Shown here: one piece after another, positions 18,013 through 27,578 of the stretch | Numbering within the stretch: position 1 is the stretch's first letter | How the letters are laid out: the number at the start of each line of letters is the position of its first letter | Source: Shewanella loihica PV-4 | Lineage (GTDB): Bacteria > Pseudomonadota > Gammaproteobacteria > Enterobacterales > Shewanellaceae | Direction of reading: 5' to 3' | Assembly (NCBI RefSeq): GCF_000016065.1 | Contig: NC_009092.1 | Span: 3,038,001-3,102,000 of the forward strand | DNA: 64,000 nt | Notes under the pieces: generated by a model | The model's input: only the letters and a program-made list of their open reading frames with translations | What the model was told of the DNA's origin: nothing | The model's database searches: none | Made by a program: the position numbers and the translations under genes

Positions 18013-18642
18013 ATGCAAACCCCATTAGCTAACCAGGTGGACTACCGTGAGCAACATAAGCAGCGCCTGGCCTACATGCCCTGGCTCTACTTCTCCTTGA
18101 AGCCCAAACATCTCGTCTGGGCCAAGCCCTGGCAGGATGAGGTGCAGCAAGCGCTGATGAGCGTTGAAACCGTGAGCATAGGTAAGGAGTGCTTTATCGC
18201 GCCCCAGGCGAAACTGTTTGCCGAACCGGGCCGGGATATCCTCATAGGTGATCGCTGCATGATCGCCGCCGACAGCTTTCTGCACGGCCCCATCGTCATG
18301 GGTAACGAGGTGGCTATCAATCATGGCTGCTCCCTGGACGGCGGGCGCGGCAAGATAGTGATTGGCGATCAGACCCGCATCGCCAACAATGTCACCATCT
18401 ACGCCTTCAACCACGGCATGCACCCGGACACGCCGATATATCAGCAGAGCAGTCAGTCGAAGGGGATCGTCATAGGCAGAGATGTGTGGATCGGCGCCCA
18501 GGCGGGGATAGTCGATGGGGTGACCATAGGTGACTGCGCCGTGATCGGCATGGGCTGTATCGTCACCAAAGATGTGCCCGACTACGCCATCGTCGCCGGT
18601 AATCCAGCCCGCATCATAGGCGACAGGCGCGATAAGAAATAA
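18013..18642 (+). CDS. Hexapeptide-repeat O-acetyltransferase (LbH/maltose-galactoside acetyltransferase-like)
   Basis: This 209-residue protein is mostly a left-handed beta helix (hexapeptide repeats from about residue 55 to 200), ending in [16 protein letters not shown], the typical C-terminal loop of this family. A catalytic histidine candidate is in [10 protein letters not shown] near residue 137. Such enzymes move an acetyl group from acetyl-CoA onto sugars. It starts two bases after the trmO stop. The acceptor is unknown and no polysaccharide genes are adjacent. Confidence 0.85.
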   Translation: MQTPLANQVDYREQHKQRLAYMPWLYFSLKPKHLVWAKPWQDEVQQALMSVETVSIGKECFIAPQAKLFAEPGRDILIGDRCMIAADSFLHGPIVMGNEVAINHGCSLDGGRGKIVIGDQTRIANNVTIYAFNHGMHPDTPIYQQSSQSKGIVIGRDVWIGAQAGIVDGVTIGDCAVIGMGCIVTKDVPDYAIVAGNPARIIGDRRDKK

Positions 18643-18651
18643 ACGGCCGCA

Positions 18652-18885
18652 CTATTTAGTCGTACCATCTCCATGGATCAGCTTACCGGTACCATGGAAA
18701 ATCACGTTAACGACTCCGCCGCCTAAGTCCTTATCTTCCACGCGATTATCCGGGTTATTGGGCCGCGACTCGGCGCTTTTCTTAACCCCATCGTAGAAGG
18801 CCTGATCGAGAGATTTATTACTGGCGCAGCCGCTCATGAGCCCTAGGCTGACACTTGCCATCAGCACGATTATTGTAGCCTTCAT
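18652..18885 (-). CDS. Small lipoprotein of unknown function
   Basis: The chosen start at 18885 has AAGGA 7-8 bases upstream and begins a clean lipoprotein signal (MKATIIVLMASVSLGLMSGC). A longer frame to 18921 would put extra charged residues before it. The mature part is about 58 residues, hydrophilic (SLDQAFYDGVKKSAE, then an Asn/Pro-rich bit) and ends in a Gly/His-containing tail. I do not recognise the family. It is convergent with the acetyltransferase gene. Confidence 0.65.
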   Translation of the reverse strand: MKATIIVLMASVSLGLMSGCASNKSLDQAFYDGVKKSAESRPNNPDNRVEDKDLGGGVVNVIFHGTGKLIHGDGTTK

Positions 18886-19318
18886 CGTCTTTTCCTTACC
18901 CCAAGTGACTTTCATCGTCATTACCTGAATCCACTAACATGAATAGCACCAAACATTGGCAAACCTACATTTACCAATAGCTTAAAGCTAAAGCAGATTT
19001 TTTTAACAAGCAAACAAACTTAACAGATCTTTGCCCCGCCATCGCTCCCCTCTTGCATCAACCTTTCTGATGCACATATGATGACTATACCAATCGTAGT
19101 AAATAACTGAACATGCTAGCTTGTTAAAACGTCCGATAACGGCGTTATTATTTTTGATTGTAGAATAACTACTTATCGAAAAATCATGCCTTGTTCTCGA
19201 CCGTTTTTCCTAGGCTACTTCTGATCACTTACTTACCCTGATTGGTATTAATCGTTTGCCATTACCCATGGCGGCGAGCTCCAGATAATAAAACAAACAT
19301 CACAAAAGGAAGTCGTCT
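18886..19318. other. Intergenic region carrying a MITE-like element
   Basis: No gene was seen in this 430-bp gap. Most of 19087-19248 is a repeat-like element with terminal inverted repeats (listed separately). The rest is AT-rich, with a good ribosome-binding site (AAAGGAAG) just before the GTG start at 19319. Confidence 0.5.
19087..19248. mobile_element. MITE-like element with imperfect terminal inverted repeats
   Basis: The left end ATACCAATCGTAGTAAATAA and the right end TTACTTACCCTGATTGGTAT are imperfect inverted repeats of each other, identical over the outer nine bases (ATACCAATC/GATTGGTAT). The 160-bp interior has no open frame. A clear target-site duplication was not seen. Size and ends are typical of non-autonomous elements. 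Confidence 0.5.
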
Positions 19319-20905
19319 GTGAATACCCCACGCCTCTTGGGCTTACTCGGCCTGTTGCTCCTACCGGCCGCCAGTGCCGCCCCCTTCGTCTTTGACCAAC
19401 AAAGCTACCGTCAGGATGTGCAAACCCTCGCCAGCGATGAGTTTGAGGGCCGCGGCCCCCTCTCACAGGGTGAAACTCTTACGGTGGAATATCTTGAGAA
19501 TGCCTTCAAGAAGATGGGGTTAGCACCAGGCTTTGGTGACAGCTATCGCCAGAGCGTGCCCATGGCCAAGATCACCGCCGATCAGAATATGCAGCTAAAA
19601 GTAGGCGAGCTGGTGTTTAACAACGGCAGCGACTTCACCGCCCGCACCGAGCAGATCCAGCCAAGCATCACGCTGGATAACAGCGAAATCGTCTTCGTCG
19701 GCTATGGCATCAACGCCCCCGAATACGGCTGGAACGACTACGCCGGTATCGATGTGAAAGGCAAGACGGTGATCCTCATGGTCAATGACCCAGGCTTTGC
19801 CACTCAAGACCCAGAGGTGTTTAAGGGCAACGCCATGACCTACTATGGCCGCTGGACCTATAAGTATGAAGAGGCCGCCAGACAAGGGGCCAAGGCGGTA
19901 TTTATCATCCATGAAACCGCTCCCGCCGCCTATGGCTGGAACGTGGTGCAAAACAGCAACACCAATACCAAATACACCTTGGTGGACAAGGAGAAGAACC
20001 GCTCCCACATAGGCGTCATGGGCTGGGTCCAACACGAGGTGGCGCAGAAGATCTTCACCGCCGCGGGCCTGGATTACGACAAACTCAAGCTCACCGCCGC
20101 CAAGCCAGGCTTTAAGTCGCGATCGCTAGATCTCAAGGCCAATCTAGAGGTGAAAAACGATATCGAACTGGCCACCTCCTATAACGTTGCAGGTCTCTTG
20201 CCGGGCAAGACGCGCCCGGATGAGTGGCTGGTGATGCACGCCCACTGGGATCATCTGGGTAAAACGGTCCATGAAGATCAGACCCGCATCTACAACGGCG
20301 CGGTAGACAACGCCTCGGGCGTGGCCGGTGTACTGCAGCTGGCGCGGCACTTTAAAGACCTAAGCGCTACTCAGCCACCTGCACGCTCCATGCTATTCAG
20401 CGCCTTCACCGCCGAGGAAACCGGCCTCATCGGTGCCCAGTATTTCGCCGAAAATTCACCAGTCCCCACCAAGCAGCTGGTCGCCTTCCTCAACATAGAC
20501 GGCATGAATGTCGGCAAGGGAGTGGATTACATACTGCGTTATGGTGAAGGGGTCTCAGAGCTGGAAAACTACCTGGACAAGGCCGCCAAGGCCCAAGGGC
20601 GTTGGGTCAAGGCCGATCCGCGGCCGCAAAATGGCCTGATGTTCCGCTCGGATCATTTCGCCCTGGCCAAACAGGGGGTGCCCGGTCTGATGTTTATGAG
20701 TCTGGGAGATACCGACCCTGATTATATCGCCCACAAGTATCATCAGGGTGCCGACGATTACGACCCAAGTTGGACCCTCGGTGGCGTCGAGCAAGATTTG
20801 GCGCTCATCAGCGATATCCTAGAGAAGCTGGCCAACAATAACGACTGGCCAAAGTGGCTCGAGGCGTCAGATTTTAAGACCCGCCGCGCCCAGGACGGCC
20901 GCTAG
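19319..20905 (+). CDS. Secreted M28-family metallopeptidase with PA domain
   Basis: Starts at GTG 19319 behind AAAGGAAG. The 528-residue product has a signal peptide (about 1-20), a PA insert (about 120-250, with NAPEYGWNDYAGIDVKGK) and an M28 catalytic domain: HAHWDHLG at 307-314, VDNASGVAGVL, FTAEETGLIGAQYF, LNIDGMN and RSDHFALAKQGVPG. These supply the two-zinc ligands and the catalytic glutamate. Relatives are aminopeptidases or glutamate carboxypeptidase-like enzymes acting outside the cytoplasm. The gene stands alone, closed by a strong terminator. Confidence 0.92.
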   Translation: MNTPRLLGLLGLLLLPAASAAPFVFDQQSYRQDVQTLASDEFEGRGPLSQGETLTVEYLENAFKKMGLAPGFGDSYRQSVPMAKITADQNMQLKVGELVFNNGSDFTARTEQIQPSITLDNSEIVFVGYGINAPEYGWNDYAGIDVKGKTVILMVNDPGFATQDPEVFKGNAMTYYGRWTYKYEEAARQGAKAVFIIHETAPAAYGWNVVQNSNTNTKYTLVDKEKNRSHIGVMGWVQHEVAQKIFTAAGLDYDKLKLTAAKPGFKSRSLDLKANLEVKNDIELATSYNVAGLLPGKTRPDEWLVMHAHWDHLGKTVHEDQTRIYNGAVDNASGVAGVLQLARHFKDLSATQPPARSMLFSAFTAEETGLIGAQYFAENSPVPTKQLVAFLNIDGMNVGKGVDYILRYGEGVSELENYLDKAAKAQGRWVKADPRPQNGLMFRSDHFALAKQGVPGLMFMSLGDTDPDYIAHKYHQGADDYDPSWTLGGVEQDLALISDILEKLANNNDWPKWLEASDFKTRRAQDGR

Positions 20906-20928
20906 CCATAGCCGTGATACTTACCGAC

Positions 20929-20955
20929 AAAAGGAGGCCGCGGCCTCCTTTTTCA
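20929..20955 (+). terminator. Rho-independent terminator of the M28 peptidase gene
   Basis: AAGGAGGCCG directly followed by its complement CGGCCTCCTT (20931-20950), then TTTC. Confidence 0.85.
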
Positions 20956-21119
20956 TATTGTTTTTATTGAATAAAACTCTAGTTTCACCTTTCTATCTAT
21001 GCCCCGCTGCCAACTTAGTTCTTTAGTCTATAAACGCCATTCTTTGCTTGTGAGAAACCTCACACTTTGAGTAGTGTGTCTTCAGACCGCTATCGACACA
21101 CCCTATGCACGGAGGCTCT

Positions 21120-22844
21120 ATGTCTGCTGTAACGACATTTGCAACTGAGAACCAATTTCCCCTACAACTGAGCCAATTTGACGGCGACACCAGCACGCCA
21201 CTGATCGAACAAACCATAGGCGACTACTTGGATCAGATGGCCGCCAGCCACCCCGACCAACTCGCCATCGTCATGCATCATCAAGGGATCCGCTGGAGCT
21301 ATCAGGAATATCAGTCCCATATCGACGAACTGGCCGCCGGCCTGCTGGCCATCGGCATCAAGCCCGGCGATCGCGTCGGTATCTGGTCACCCAACAATAT
21401 CGAATGGTGTCTGACCCAGTTTGCCACCGCCAAGATAGGCGCCATCATGGTGTGCATCAACCCGGCCTACCGCCCAGAGGAGCTACAATATGCCCTCAAC
21501 AACGTGGGCTGCCGCGCCATCATCTGCGCCGAGAAATTTAAGTCCAGCCACTACCTCTCCATGCTCTACGAGCTGGCCCCGGAGCTGAAGCAATGCCTGC
21601 CGGGACAGCTTGAGTCGGCCAACCTGCCGAGCCTGGAGTTTGTGATCCGCATGGGCGATGAAGCCTCGCCCGGCATGCTCAACTTCAACCATCTCAAGCG
21701 TCCGCTCACCGAGAGCGATCGCAAGGCGCTCAAAGATACAGCCGCCCAGCTTTCCCCCTTCGACGCCATCAATATCCAGTTTACCTCGGGTACTACCGGC
21801 AGCCCCAAGGGCGCGACCCTGAGCCATCACAACATCTTGAACAACGGCCTATTGGTCGCCAAGGCGATGCGCTTAGGGCTAGAAGACAGACTCTGTATTC
21901 CCGTGCCCCTGTATCACTGTTTCGGCATGGTGCTGGGTAACCTCTCCTGCATCTCTGTGGGCGCATCGGCCATCTACCCGAGCGACTCCTTCGATCCCTT
22001 GACTACTCTTGAGGTGGTTGAGGCCGAGCGCTGCACCGCGCTGCATGGGGTACCGACCATGTTTATCGCCCAGCTGGAGCATCCGGAATTTAAGCGCTTC
22101 GATCTCAGCTCGCTGCGCACCGGCGTGATGGCGGGGGCTACCTGCCCCGAAGAAGTGATGCGCAGAGTGCAAGATCTCATGTATATGAAAGAGGTGCTGA
22201 TCGGCTATGGCCAGACGGAATGTAGCCCCATCAACAACATGACGGAAATAGGCTCGTCACTGGAGAAACGCGTCACCACGGTCGGCCGCGCCCTGGCTCA
22301 CACTCAGGTGAAGATAGTCGATGAATTCGGCGAGGTGCTCCCCGTTGGCCAACCCGGTGAGGTGTGCAGCCGCGGCTACTGCGTGATGCAGTTCTACTGG
22401 AACGACGCCGAGAAGACGGCCGCCACCATAGACAGCGAAGGCTGGCTCCACTCAGGCGATCTGGGTGAGATGGACAGCGAAGGCTATGTGAAAATCGTCG
22501 GCCGCATCAAGGATATGATCATCCGCGGCGGCGAGAACATCTACCCGAGAGAGATCGAAGAGAAGCTCTACACCCACCCAGACGTGCAGGATGCCGCCAT
22601 CTTCGGCGTGAAGAGCGAGAAATATGGTGAAGAGGTGTGCGCCTGGATCAAGGTGCAACCGGGCGCCAGCGTCACCGAGGAGGAGATACGTCACTTCCTC
22701 ACCGAGAAATTTGCCTACTTTAAGGTCCCGAGATACATCAAATTCGTCGAGCAGTATCCCATGACGGTGACCGGTAAGATCCAGAAGTTCAAGATGCGCG
22801 AGATGATGTATCAGGAGCTGTATGAGGCGATCAACTGCAACTAG
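21120..22844 (+). CDS. AMP-forming fatty-acyl/carboxylate-CoA ligase
   Basis: The start at 21120 is preferred over 21105 because GGAGG (21111-21115) immediately precedes it, giving 574 residues. The ANL adenylation motifs are complete: FTSGTTGSPKGATLSHHN (near 220), YGQTECSP (near 375), GWLHSGDLGEMDSEGYVKIV, GRIKDMIIRGGENIYPREIEE and the C-terminal catalytic lysine in MTVTGKIQKFKMRE. It activates a medium or long fatty acid, or another carboxylate, to its CoA ester. It is monocistronic with a terminator downstream. The chain-length preference is not readable. Confidence 0.88.
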   Translation: MSAVTTFATENQFPLQLSQFDGDTSTPLIEQTIGDYLDQMAASHPDQLAIVMHHQGIRWSYQEYQSHIDELAAGLLAIGIKPGDRVGIWSPNNIEWCLTQFATAKIGAIMVCINPAYRPEELQYALNNVGCRAIICAEKFKSSHYLSMLYELAPELKQCLPGQLESANLPSLEFVIRMGDEASPGMLNFNHLKRPLTESDRKALKDTAAQLSPFDAINIQFTSGTTGSPKGATLSHHNILNNGLLVAKAMRLGLEDRLCIPVPLYHCFGMVLGNLSCISVGASAIYPSDSFDPLTTLEVVEAERCTALHGVPTMFIAQLEHPEFKRFDLSSLRTGVMAGATCPEEVMRRVQDLMYMKEVLIGYGQTECSPINNMTEIGSSLEKRVTTVGRALAHTQVKIVDEFGEVLPVGQPGEVCSRGYCVMQFYWNDAEKTAATIDSEGWLHSGDLGEMDSEGYVKIVGRIKDMIIRGGENIYPREIEEKLYTHPDVQDAAIFGVKSEKYGEEVCAWIKVQPGASVTEEEIRHFLTEKFAYFKVPRYIKFVEQYPMTVTGKIQKFKMREMMYQELYEAINCN

Positions 22845-22861
22845 CGATCCCAGCTAGCCCT

Positions 22862-22899
22862 TCGCCAGCCTATTCCCTAAACAGGCTGGCATTTTTTTG
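22862..22899 (+). terminator. Rho-independent terminator of the acyl-CoA ligase gene
   Basis: GCCAGCCT (22864-22871) pairs with AGGCTGGC (22883-22890), followed by seven T. Confidence 0.92.
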
Positions 22900-22952
22900 C
22901 CTGGCATCAGGTGCCTAGCATCAATTTAAAAGGCTGATTTTAGAGGCTGATA

Positions 22953-23225
22953 TCAGAGACTCAGCAGCTGGGCGCCCACCTTCTCTACCCGCTTCTCGTT
23001 GCGGCTGATCACATAGCCCTGGTCGATATAGTCATCGATACAGGCTTGATACTTGCTGTCTGACAGGCTGTCGCCAAAGCCAAGCCCGGTCCAATTCACC
23101 TCGCACTGCACCGTCTCCCCCTTGTCGTTGCTCAGGGTCGCTTTCTGATAGGTGGTCTCTAGCTTAGGTACCACAAACAAGGCCCCCAGGGTCAGTCCGA
23201 TGACGATAATAAATTTTGCTTTCAT
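22953..23225 (-). CDS. Small membrane-anchored protein of unknown function
   Basis: This 90-residue protein has one N-terminal hydrophobic segment (FIIVIGLTLGALFVV, residues about 5-19), followed by about 70 residues that would lie in the periplasm, with two cysteines (VQCEVNW and YQACIDDY). The ribosome-binding site AAGGA lies 6 bases before the ATG and is supplied by the last unit of a 13-14 bp tandem repeat. I do not recognise the family. Confidence 0.65.
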   Translation of the reverse strand: MKAKFIIVIGLTLGALFVVPKLETTYQKATLSNDKGETVQCEVNWTGLGFGDSLSDSKYQACIDDYIDQGYVISRNEKRVEKVGAQLLSL

Positions 23226-23230
23226 GGCTA

Positions 23231-23322
23231 TCCTTAAATAACTGCGCTTAAAACAACGGCCTAAATAACTGTCCTTAAATAACTGCCCTAAAATAACGGC
23301 CTAAAATAACTGGCCTTAATGA
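23231..23322 (-). repeat. 13-14 bp tandem repeat, about six copies, upstream of the small membrane protein gene
   Basis: On the plus strand the units read CTTAAATAACTGCG, CTTAAAACAACGGC, CTAAATAACTGTC, CTTAAATAACTGCC, CTAAAATAACGGC and CTAAAATAACTGGC. The copy nearest the gene provides its Shine-Dalgarno sequence on the minus strand. Confidence 0.85.
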
Positions 23323-23372
23323 CATAAGACCAGAGCATGCATATCCCGGCGCCCATTGGCCGAGAGCTAGGC

Positions 23373-23678
23373 TCACTCTACCTGTATCCTGACATCACGG
23401 GCACCGGCGCTCAGGCAAAGCTCCATCAGGCAGCGCTCCTCGATCTCAGACAGGCCGCCCTCACACATGGCCATAGGCTGGATGACGAGTCTTGGCCGCT
23501 TAAACAGTCCAATGCAACCCAGCTCATTAAGCCCTTGCTTGAGGCACTGCTCGGCAGGGGAAAAATTGCCCACCAGCAAACGTCGGGTAGTAAAAGGCGT
23601 ACTCGGCGACAGGGCCGTTTGCCGCTCGCCATGACTCACCACGATACGGTCGGGATAGATCTGTGCGATCACTTCCAT
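23373..23678 (-). CDS. Short MreB-like protein (isolated actin-fold fragment)
   Basis: This 101-residue protein contains RPRLVIQPMAMCEGGLSEIE and LCLSAGARDVRIQVE. The pattern resembles the MreB segment where P-x-x-V-x-x-x-P is followed by E-x-R-A and A-x-x-AGAR-x-V. The N-terminal part (IYPDRIVVSHGE, TRRLLVGNFSPAEQCLKQ) could correspond to the MreB start. There is no room for the rest of an actin fold, so it is either a reduced domain or a relic. The assignment rests on eye alignment only. Confidence 0.5.
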   Translation of the reverse strand: MEVIAQIYPDRIVVSHGERQTALSPSTPFTTRRLLVGNFSPAEQCLKQGLNELGCIGLFKRPRLVIQPMAMCEGGLSEIEERCLMELCLSAGARDVRIQVE

Positions 23679-24186
23679 GTAACTGTTTACCTTTAAGCTG
23701 ACAGTAGCTTATTACGAAAAACCCAATACTTTACGCGATTTATCCCTGTTGATCACTAGGGGTTGTTTATGTTTCAGGTTAAATTCTGTTTAATCTCAGC
23801 GCGATTTGCTCACGAGCCGAGCAATCAAATGGCCAGTGAAGCAAGCGATGAGCTGGCTAATGTTGTGAATAGTGCGATAGCCAACAGGATGCAATGAGTG
23901 AGGTCAATTGCGCACAACAATCCTAATCTCGTTTACCTGCCCCTTGAGACAGCTTTTATCGGCCCTTTCTTCGGGCTTATCACTCGTTTGTGCAGAACAA
24001 TCGCACCACGCTAGCCCTACCCGGTATAAATCGTCAACACATTGCCACAAAGGCAAACAGCAGAGGTCTGAAGCCGCCTGCTTACCGACACAAATCTCCC
24101 GCGGCTACTGGCCAACAAACTAGGTGACATCAAACGTCAGGGTGCTAAAATGTCGACCTATTTCATCACACAACTGGATATTGGGA
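23679..24186. other. Upstream region of proS
   Basis: About 500 bp with no supported gene. No T-box-like leader or strong hairpin was recognised. The open frame that runs in from 24124 is in frame with proS, but the family start is at 24187. Confidence 0.4.
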
Positions 24187-25896
24187 ATGCGAGTTAGCAA
24201 GTACCTGCTTTCAACACAAAAAGAGACCCCAGCAAACGCTGAGGTGGTCAGTCATCAATTAATGCTGCGCGCCGGCATGATACGTCGTAACGCTTCTGGC
24301 CTATACAGCTGGTTGCCGTCAGGCTTACGTGTGCTGCGCAAAGTCGAAGCGATCGTTCGCGAAGAGATGAACAATGCAGGTGCTGTAGAGATCTTGATGC
24401 CCATGGTGCAACCGGCGGATCTTTGGGTTGAAACCGGCCGTTGGGACAAATTTGGCCCTGAGCTGCTGCGTTTCCAAGACAGACACAACCGCGACTTCGT
24501 ACTGGGCCCAACCCACGAAGAGGTGATCACCGACATCATTCGTAAAGAGGTTAGCTCTTACAAGCAGCTACCGCTGAACCTGTATCAGATCCAGACCAAG
24601 TTCCGTGACGAGGTGCGTCCCCGTTTCGGCGTGATGCGTTCACGCGAGTTCCTGATGAAAGATGCCTACTCTTTCCATCTTGATCAGGAAACCATGGATG
24701 ATACCTATCAGGCCATGTACACCGCTTACAGCAACATCTTAGGCCGTATGGGTCTGGCCTTCCGTCCGGTATTGGCCGACACAGGTTCTATCGGTGGCAG
24801 CATGTCACACGAATTCCACGTGCTGGCCAACAGCGGTGAAGACCTGATCGCCTACTCGACCGAGAGCGACTACGCCGCCAACATCGAGAAGGCCGAGGCG
24901 CCAATGCCTACCGAGCCTCGTGGCGCCGCCACCATGGAAATGAGCGTTATCGACACGCCAAACGCCAAGACCATCGAAGAGTTGGTTGAGCAGCACGGTA
25001 TCGCCATCGAGAAGACCATCAAGACCATTATCGTTAAGGGCGCCAGCGAAGAGGCACCTCTGGTAGCCGTTATCGTTCGTGGCGACCATGAGCTGAACGA
25101 AGTCAAAGTCGAGAAGCTCGATGCCGTACTGGCACCGTTTGAGATGGCCGGTGAAGCCGAGATCCGCGACGCACTGGGTGCTGGCCCAGGCTCACTCGGC
25201 CCAGTTGGCATGACCATCCCTGTGTATGTGGATCACAGCGTCAACGTCATGAGCGACTTTGCCGCCGGTGCCAACCAAGACGGTAAGCACTATGTGGGCA
25301 TCAACTGGGAACGCGACCTGCCACAGGCAGAGGTTGCCGACCTGCGTAACGTTATCGAAGGTGAACCTAGCCCATGTGGCAAGGGCACCATCGGCCTGCT
25401 ACGCGGCATCGAAGTGGGTCACATCTTCCAGCTGGGCACCAACTACTCGAAAGCCATGGGCGCCAGCGTACTGGACGAGAACGGCAAGGCACAGACACTG
25501 CTGATGGGTTGTTACGGTGTTGGCGTGAGCCGTATCGTGGCCGCTGCCATCGAGCAGAACCACGACGATCGTGGCATCATCTGGCCAGCTGCCATCGCAC
25601 CGTTCAAGGTCGGTATCCTGCCGATGAACATGCACAAGTCACATCGCATCAAAGATATGGCCGAGAAGCTCTACAGCGATCTTAGTGATGCCGGCATCGA
25701 AGTGCTATTCGACGACCGTAAAGAGCGTCCAGGCGTGATGTTTGCCGACATGGAGCTGATTGGTCTGCCGCACGTCATCGTGATTGGCGAGCGCAACATA
25801 GACAACGGCGTATTCGAATACAAGAACCGTCGTACCGGCGAGAAGCAAGAGATCCCATTCGAGGAGATCGTCGACTTCATCAAGTCTGCTAAGTAA
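24187..25896 (+). CDS. proS: Prolyl-tRNA synthetase
   Basis: The start at 24187 ([15 protein letters not shown]) aligns with the E. coli start MRTSQYLLSTLKETP and gives 569 residues, the normal length. Class II motifs are present: [15 protein letters not shown], then [19 protein letters not shown] (motif 2) and the C-terminal [17 protein letters not shown] (motif 3). The editing domain (about 225-400) and the anticodon-binding domain are complete. It charges tRNA-Pro. Its closeness to rcsF-trmO follows the enterobacterial arrangement, though here several genes intervene. It has its own terminator. Confidence 0.97.
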   Translation: MRVSKYLLSTQKETPANAEVVSHQLMLRAGMIRRNASGLYSWLPSGLRVLRKVEAIVREEMNNAGAVEILMPMVQPADLWVETGRWDKFGPELLRFQDRHNRDFVLGPTHEEVITDIIRKEVSSYKQLPLNLYQIQTKFRDEVRPRFGVMRSREFLMKDAYSFHLDQETMDDTYQAMYTAYSNILGRMGLAFRPVLADTGSIGGSMSHEFHVLANSGEDLIAYSTESDYAANIEKAEAPMPTEPRGAATMEMSVIDTPNAKTIEELVEQHGIAIEKTIKTIIVKGASEEAPLVAVIVRGDHELNEVKVEKLDAVLAPFEMAGEAEIRDALGAGPGSLGPVGMTIPVYVDHSVNVMSDFAAGANQDGKHYVGINWERDLPQAEVADLRNVIEGEPSPCGKGTIGLLRGIEVGHIFQLGTNYSKAMGASVLDENGKAQTLLMGCYGVGVSRIVAAAIEQNHDDRGIIWPAAIAPFKVGILPMNMHKSHRIKDMAEKLYSDLSDAGIEVLFDDRKERPGVMFADMELIGLPHVIVIGERNIDNGVFEYKNRRTGEKQEIPFEEIVDFIKSAK

Positions 25897-25930
25897 GACA
25901 CATAGCCGCTTTCAAAATAAGCTGCTTACA

Positions 25931-25964
25931 AGAAAACGCCCGGCAACTGCCGGGCGTTTTTATT
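25931..25964 (+). terminator. Rho-independent terminator of proS
   Basis: AAAACGCCCGGCA (25933-25945) pairs with TGCCGGGCGTTTT (25948-25960), then TTA. Confidence 0.93.
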
Positions 25965-26008
25965 ATCTACTAAAAAAATAACCAATATTCTAGATATTAA
26001 CGACTGAC

Positions 26009-26743
26009 CTAGGGCACATCTTCTCGCACCTTAAAGGTGCCAGGGGCCAAAGCATTGATAAGAGATTTAAACAGCCCGCTCCAAAAGATAAGCAAGCCAA
26101 ACCAGAAGTAGATTAGATAACTGGTTTGAAACTGACGTACCTTAGGCTTCATATATTTATAGGGAAGCAGAGTCTTATTCGCGGCTTTCAGCTGAAGTAT
26201 CAGTCCAGCTTCATGCCAGATGGCGATCTTCTCTCCCACTTTAAGGCTTTGCGCTAGGCGATGGCACTTGCTCGCGCCGATATTGACGGCATAGAAGTTA
26301 TCTTGAAAAGAGGTAATTTCCAGGTCGTAAAAAGTCCCCCCCGTCTCCTCATCGATAACCTCGCTACTACGGCACTGGATAGCATCGATAGTGGTCGAGT
26401 ATTCATGCACGTCTGCCAAATCGGCCACATGATATTTAGGCAATACATAGGCGAAAAAGACGAGGTTAATCATGAAAAATAAAAAGATAAACAAGTATCT
26501 AGAGCCCTTGGGGCCATCCGATGCGAACTCAATAAAAACATCGTCCTCATCATCATAAAGCCAATCTGGCGGCCTTTGCCTGCTAGTGGCAACCTCGCCA
26601 GCGGCCCTTCTGCGCTTTATCTCATCTGTGAGTTGTTGATACCTATCTGGGTACTGCGCTTTATCTATGTTGTCGTTAACATCAAGCAGCTCATCCAAGG
26701 TACACTTCGAATAATCGACTGACACACTATCTCCCTTTACCAA
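26009..26743 (-). CDS. Two-segment membrane protein of unknown function
   Basis: The 244-residue protein starts with an acidic/basic cytoplasmic region (TLDELLDVNDNIDKAQYPDR, then EIKRRRAAGE). It then has a first membrane segment (YLFIFLFFMINLVFFAYVL, about 83-101), a non-cytoplasmic middle of about 100 residues with two cysteines, and a second membrane segment (YLIYFWFGLLIFWSGLF, about 209-225). The middle region is DUF3592-like in feel, but I cannot assign it. The gene is monocistronic and convergent with proS. No function is proposed. Confidence 0.6.
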   Translation of the reverse strand: MVKGDSVSVDYSKCTLDELLDVNDNIDKAQYPDRYQQLTDEIKRRRAAGEVATSRQRPPDWLYDDEDDVFIEFASDGPKGSRYLFIFLFFMINLVFFAYVLPKYHVADLADVHEYSTTIDAIQCRSSEVIDEETGGTFYDLEITSFQDNFYAVNIGASKCHRLAQSLKVGEKIAIWHEAGLILQLKAANKTLLPYKYMKPKVRQFQTSYLIYFWFGLLIFWSGLFKSLINALAPGTFKVREDVP

Positions 26744-27071
26744 TTCCCTTTTCTATTTCCCCTTCCCATTGCCATGTTCTTTTGGCTTTTTCAGCAGCCT
26801 TTATCGAGCTTTTAACACCAAGCTCAATAAACTGATTCACTCGTAAAGGCCGGGCTCCCCGACTCACAATGAAGTGACGAACTCATGAAGATCAGACAAG
26901 TAATCCCCTTGCAATTAGCAACTAATCCCCCCCAAAACCTAGATGACATGAAACTAATTATTAATCAATATTTTGATGTATTTGAGGCTTACACCAAGCT
27001 AAGCCCCAATTGAACATCATCAATGTATCAGAGGTTACCCTAACGATTAAGAGTGAACAGACTGAAAAGGT
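26744..27071. other. Intergenic region with one possible 42-codon frame
   Basis: A short frame at 26885-27013 (MKIRQVIPLQLATNPPQNLD, then DMKLIINQYFDVFEAYTKLSPN) is open but has no good ribosome-binding site. It may be the tail of a lost gene. Nothing else was seen. Confidence 0.25.
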
Positions 27072-27500
27072 TTAATATCCATTTGGATTATCTATAACGT
27101 ACACCCAGCCGTTATTTTGATATTGCATGACTTCAAGCGCTGTCCCCTTTAAATCTGTACCCGAGATTTTCCATTGAGATCTTACTAACGCGATATCGCC
27201 ATTAATATGAACCGACTTTGACAATGTCTGCATCTCACCTTTGACCCCTAGATATTTTTCCAACTCACTGACAATGGCTTTTCTGCCAATGGCGGCCCGC
27301 CCCTTATCATCGAGAATGAATTTCGCGTCGGCAGCGAAAAGCGTCGATAACCCTTGCAGATCTTTGTGCTTAAAGTACTGTGCAAACAACCCATGAAGTT
27401 CACTGGGCGTCTGTGGCTTGGGGTACTCAACTGGTGACTCCGCGGCAACACTAAAAGCTAAAAAGACCAAAGCGGTCACTATTATCTTGGCGATTCTCAT
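27072..27500 (-). CDS. Exported NTF2-like/SnoaL-like protein
   Basis: The 142-residue product has a signal peptide (about 1-20, ending AAES) and a compact NTF2-like fold. A helix FAQYFKHKDLQGLSTLFAAD is followed by beta strands (AKFILDDKGRAAIGRKAI, HINGDIALVRSQWKISG, VMQYQNNGWVYVIDNP). This matches the DUF4440/SnoaL-like family, whose members are often ligand-binding or isomerase-like. It is divergent from an HxlR-type regulator across a 158-bp gap with a palindromic operator candidate, so it is the likely target of that regulator. Confidence 0.75.
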   Translation of the reverse strand: MRIAKIIVTALVFLAFSVAAESPVEYPKPQTPSELHGLFAQYFKHKDLQGLSTLFAADAKFILDDKGRAAIGRKAIVSELEKYLGVKGEMQTLSKSVHINGDIALVRSQWKISGTDLKGTALEVMQYQNNGWVYVIDNPNGY

Positions 27501-27578
27501 CTACATCTCCTGAAATACAGTTAAACAATGCAGCAAAGATACCCAACATAGTTACCTTTAACCATTAGCTTCCAAAAA

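Noticed and set aside
23679..24186. T-box or other aminoacyl-tRNA leader for proS
   Set aside because: No conserved T-box sequence or specifier hairpin was seen, and such leaders are not expected in gammaproteobacteria.
26885..27013. 42-codon frame (MKIRQVIPLQLATNPPQNLD and onward)
   Set aside because: Too short, weak ribosome-binding site, no homology seen. Mentioned only as a possible relic.
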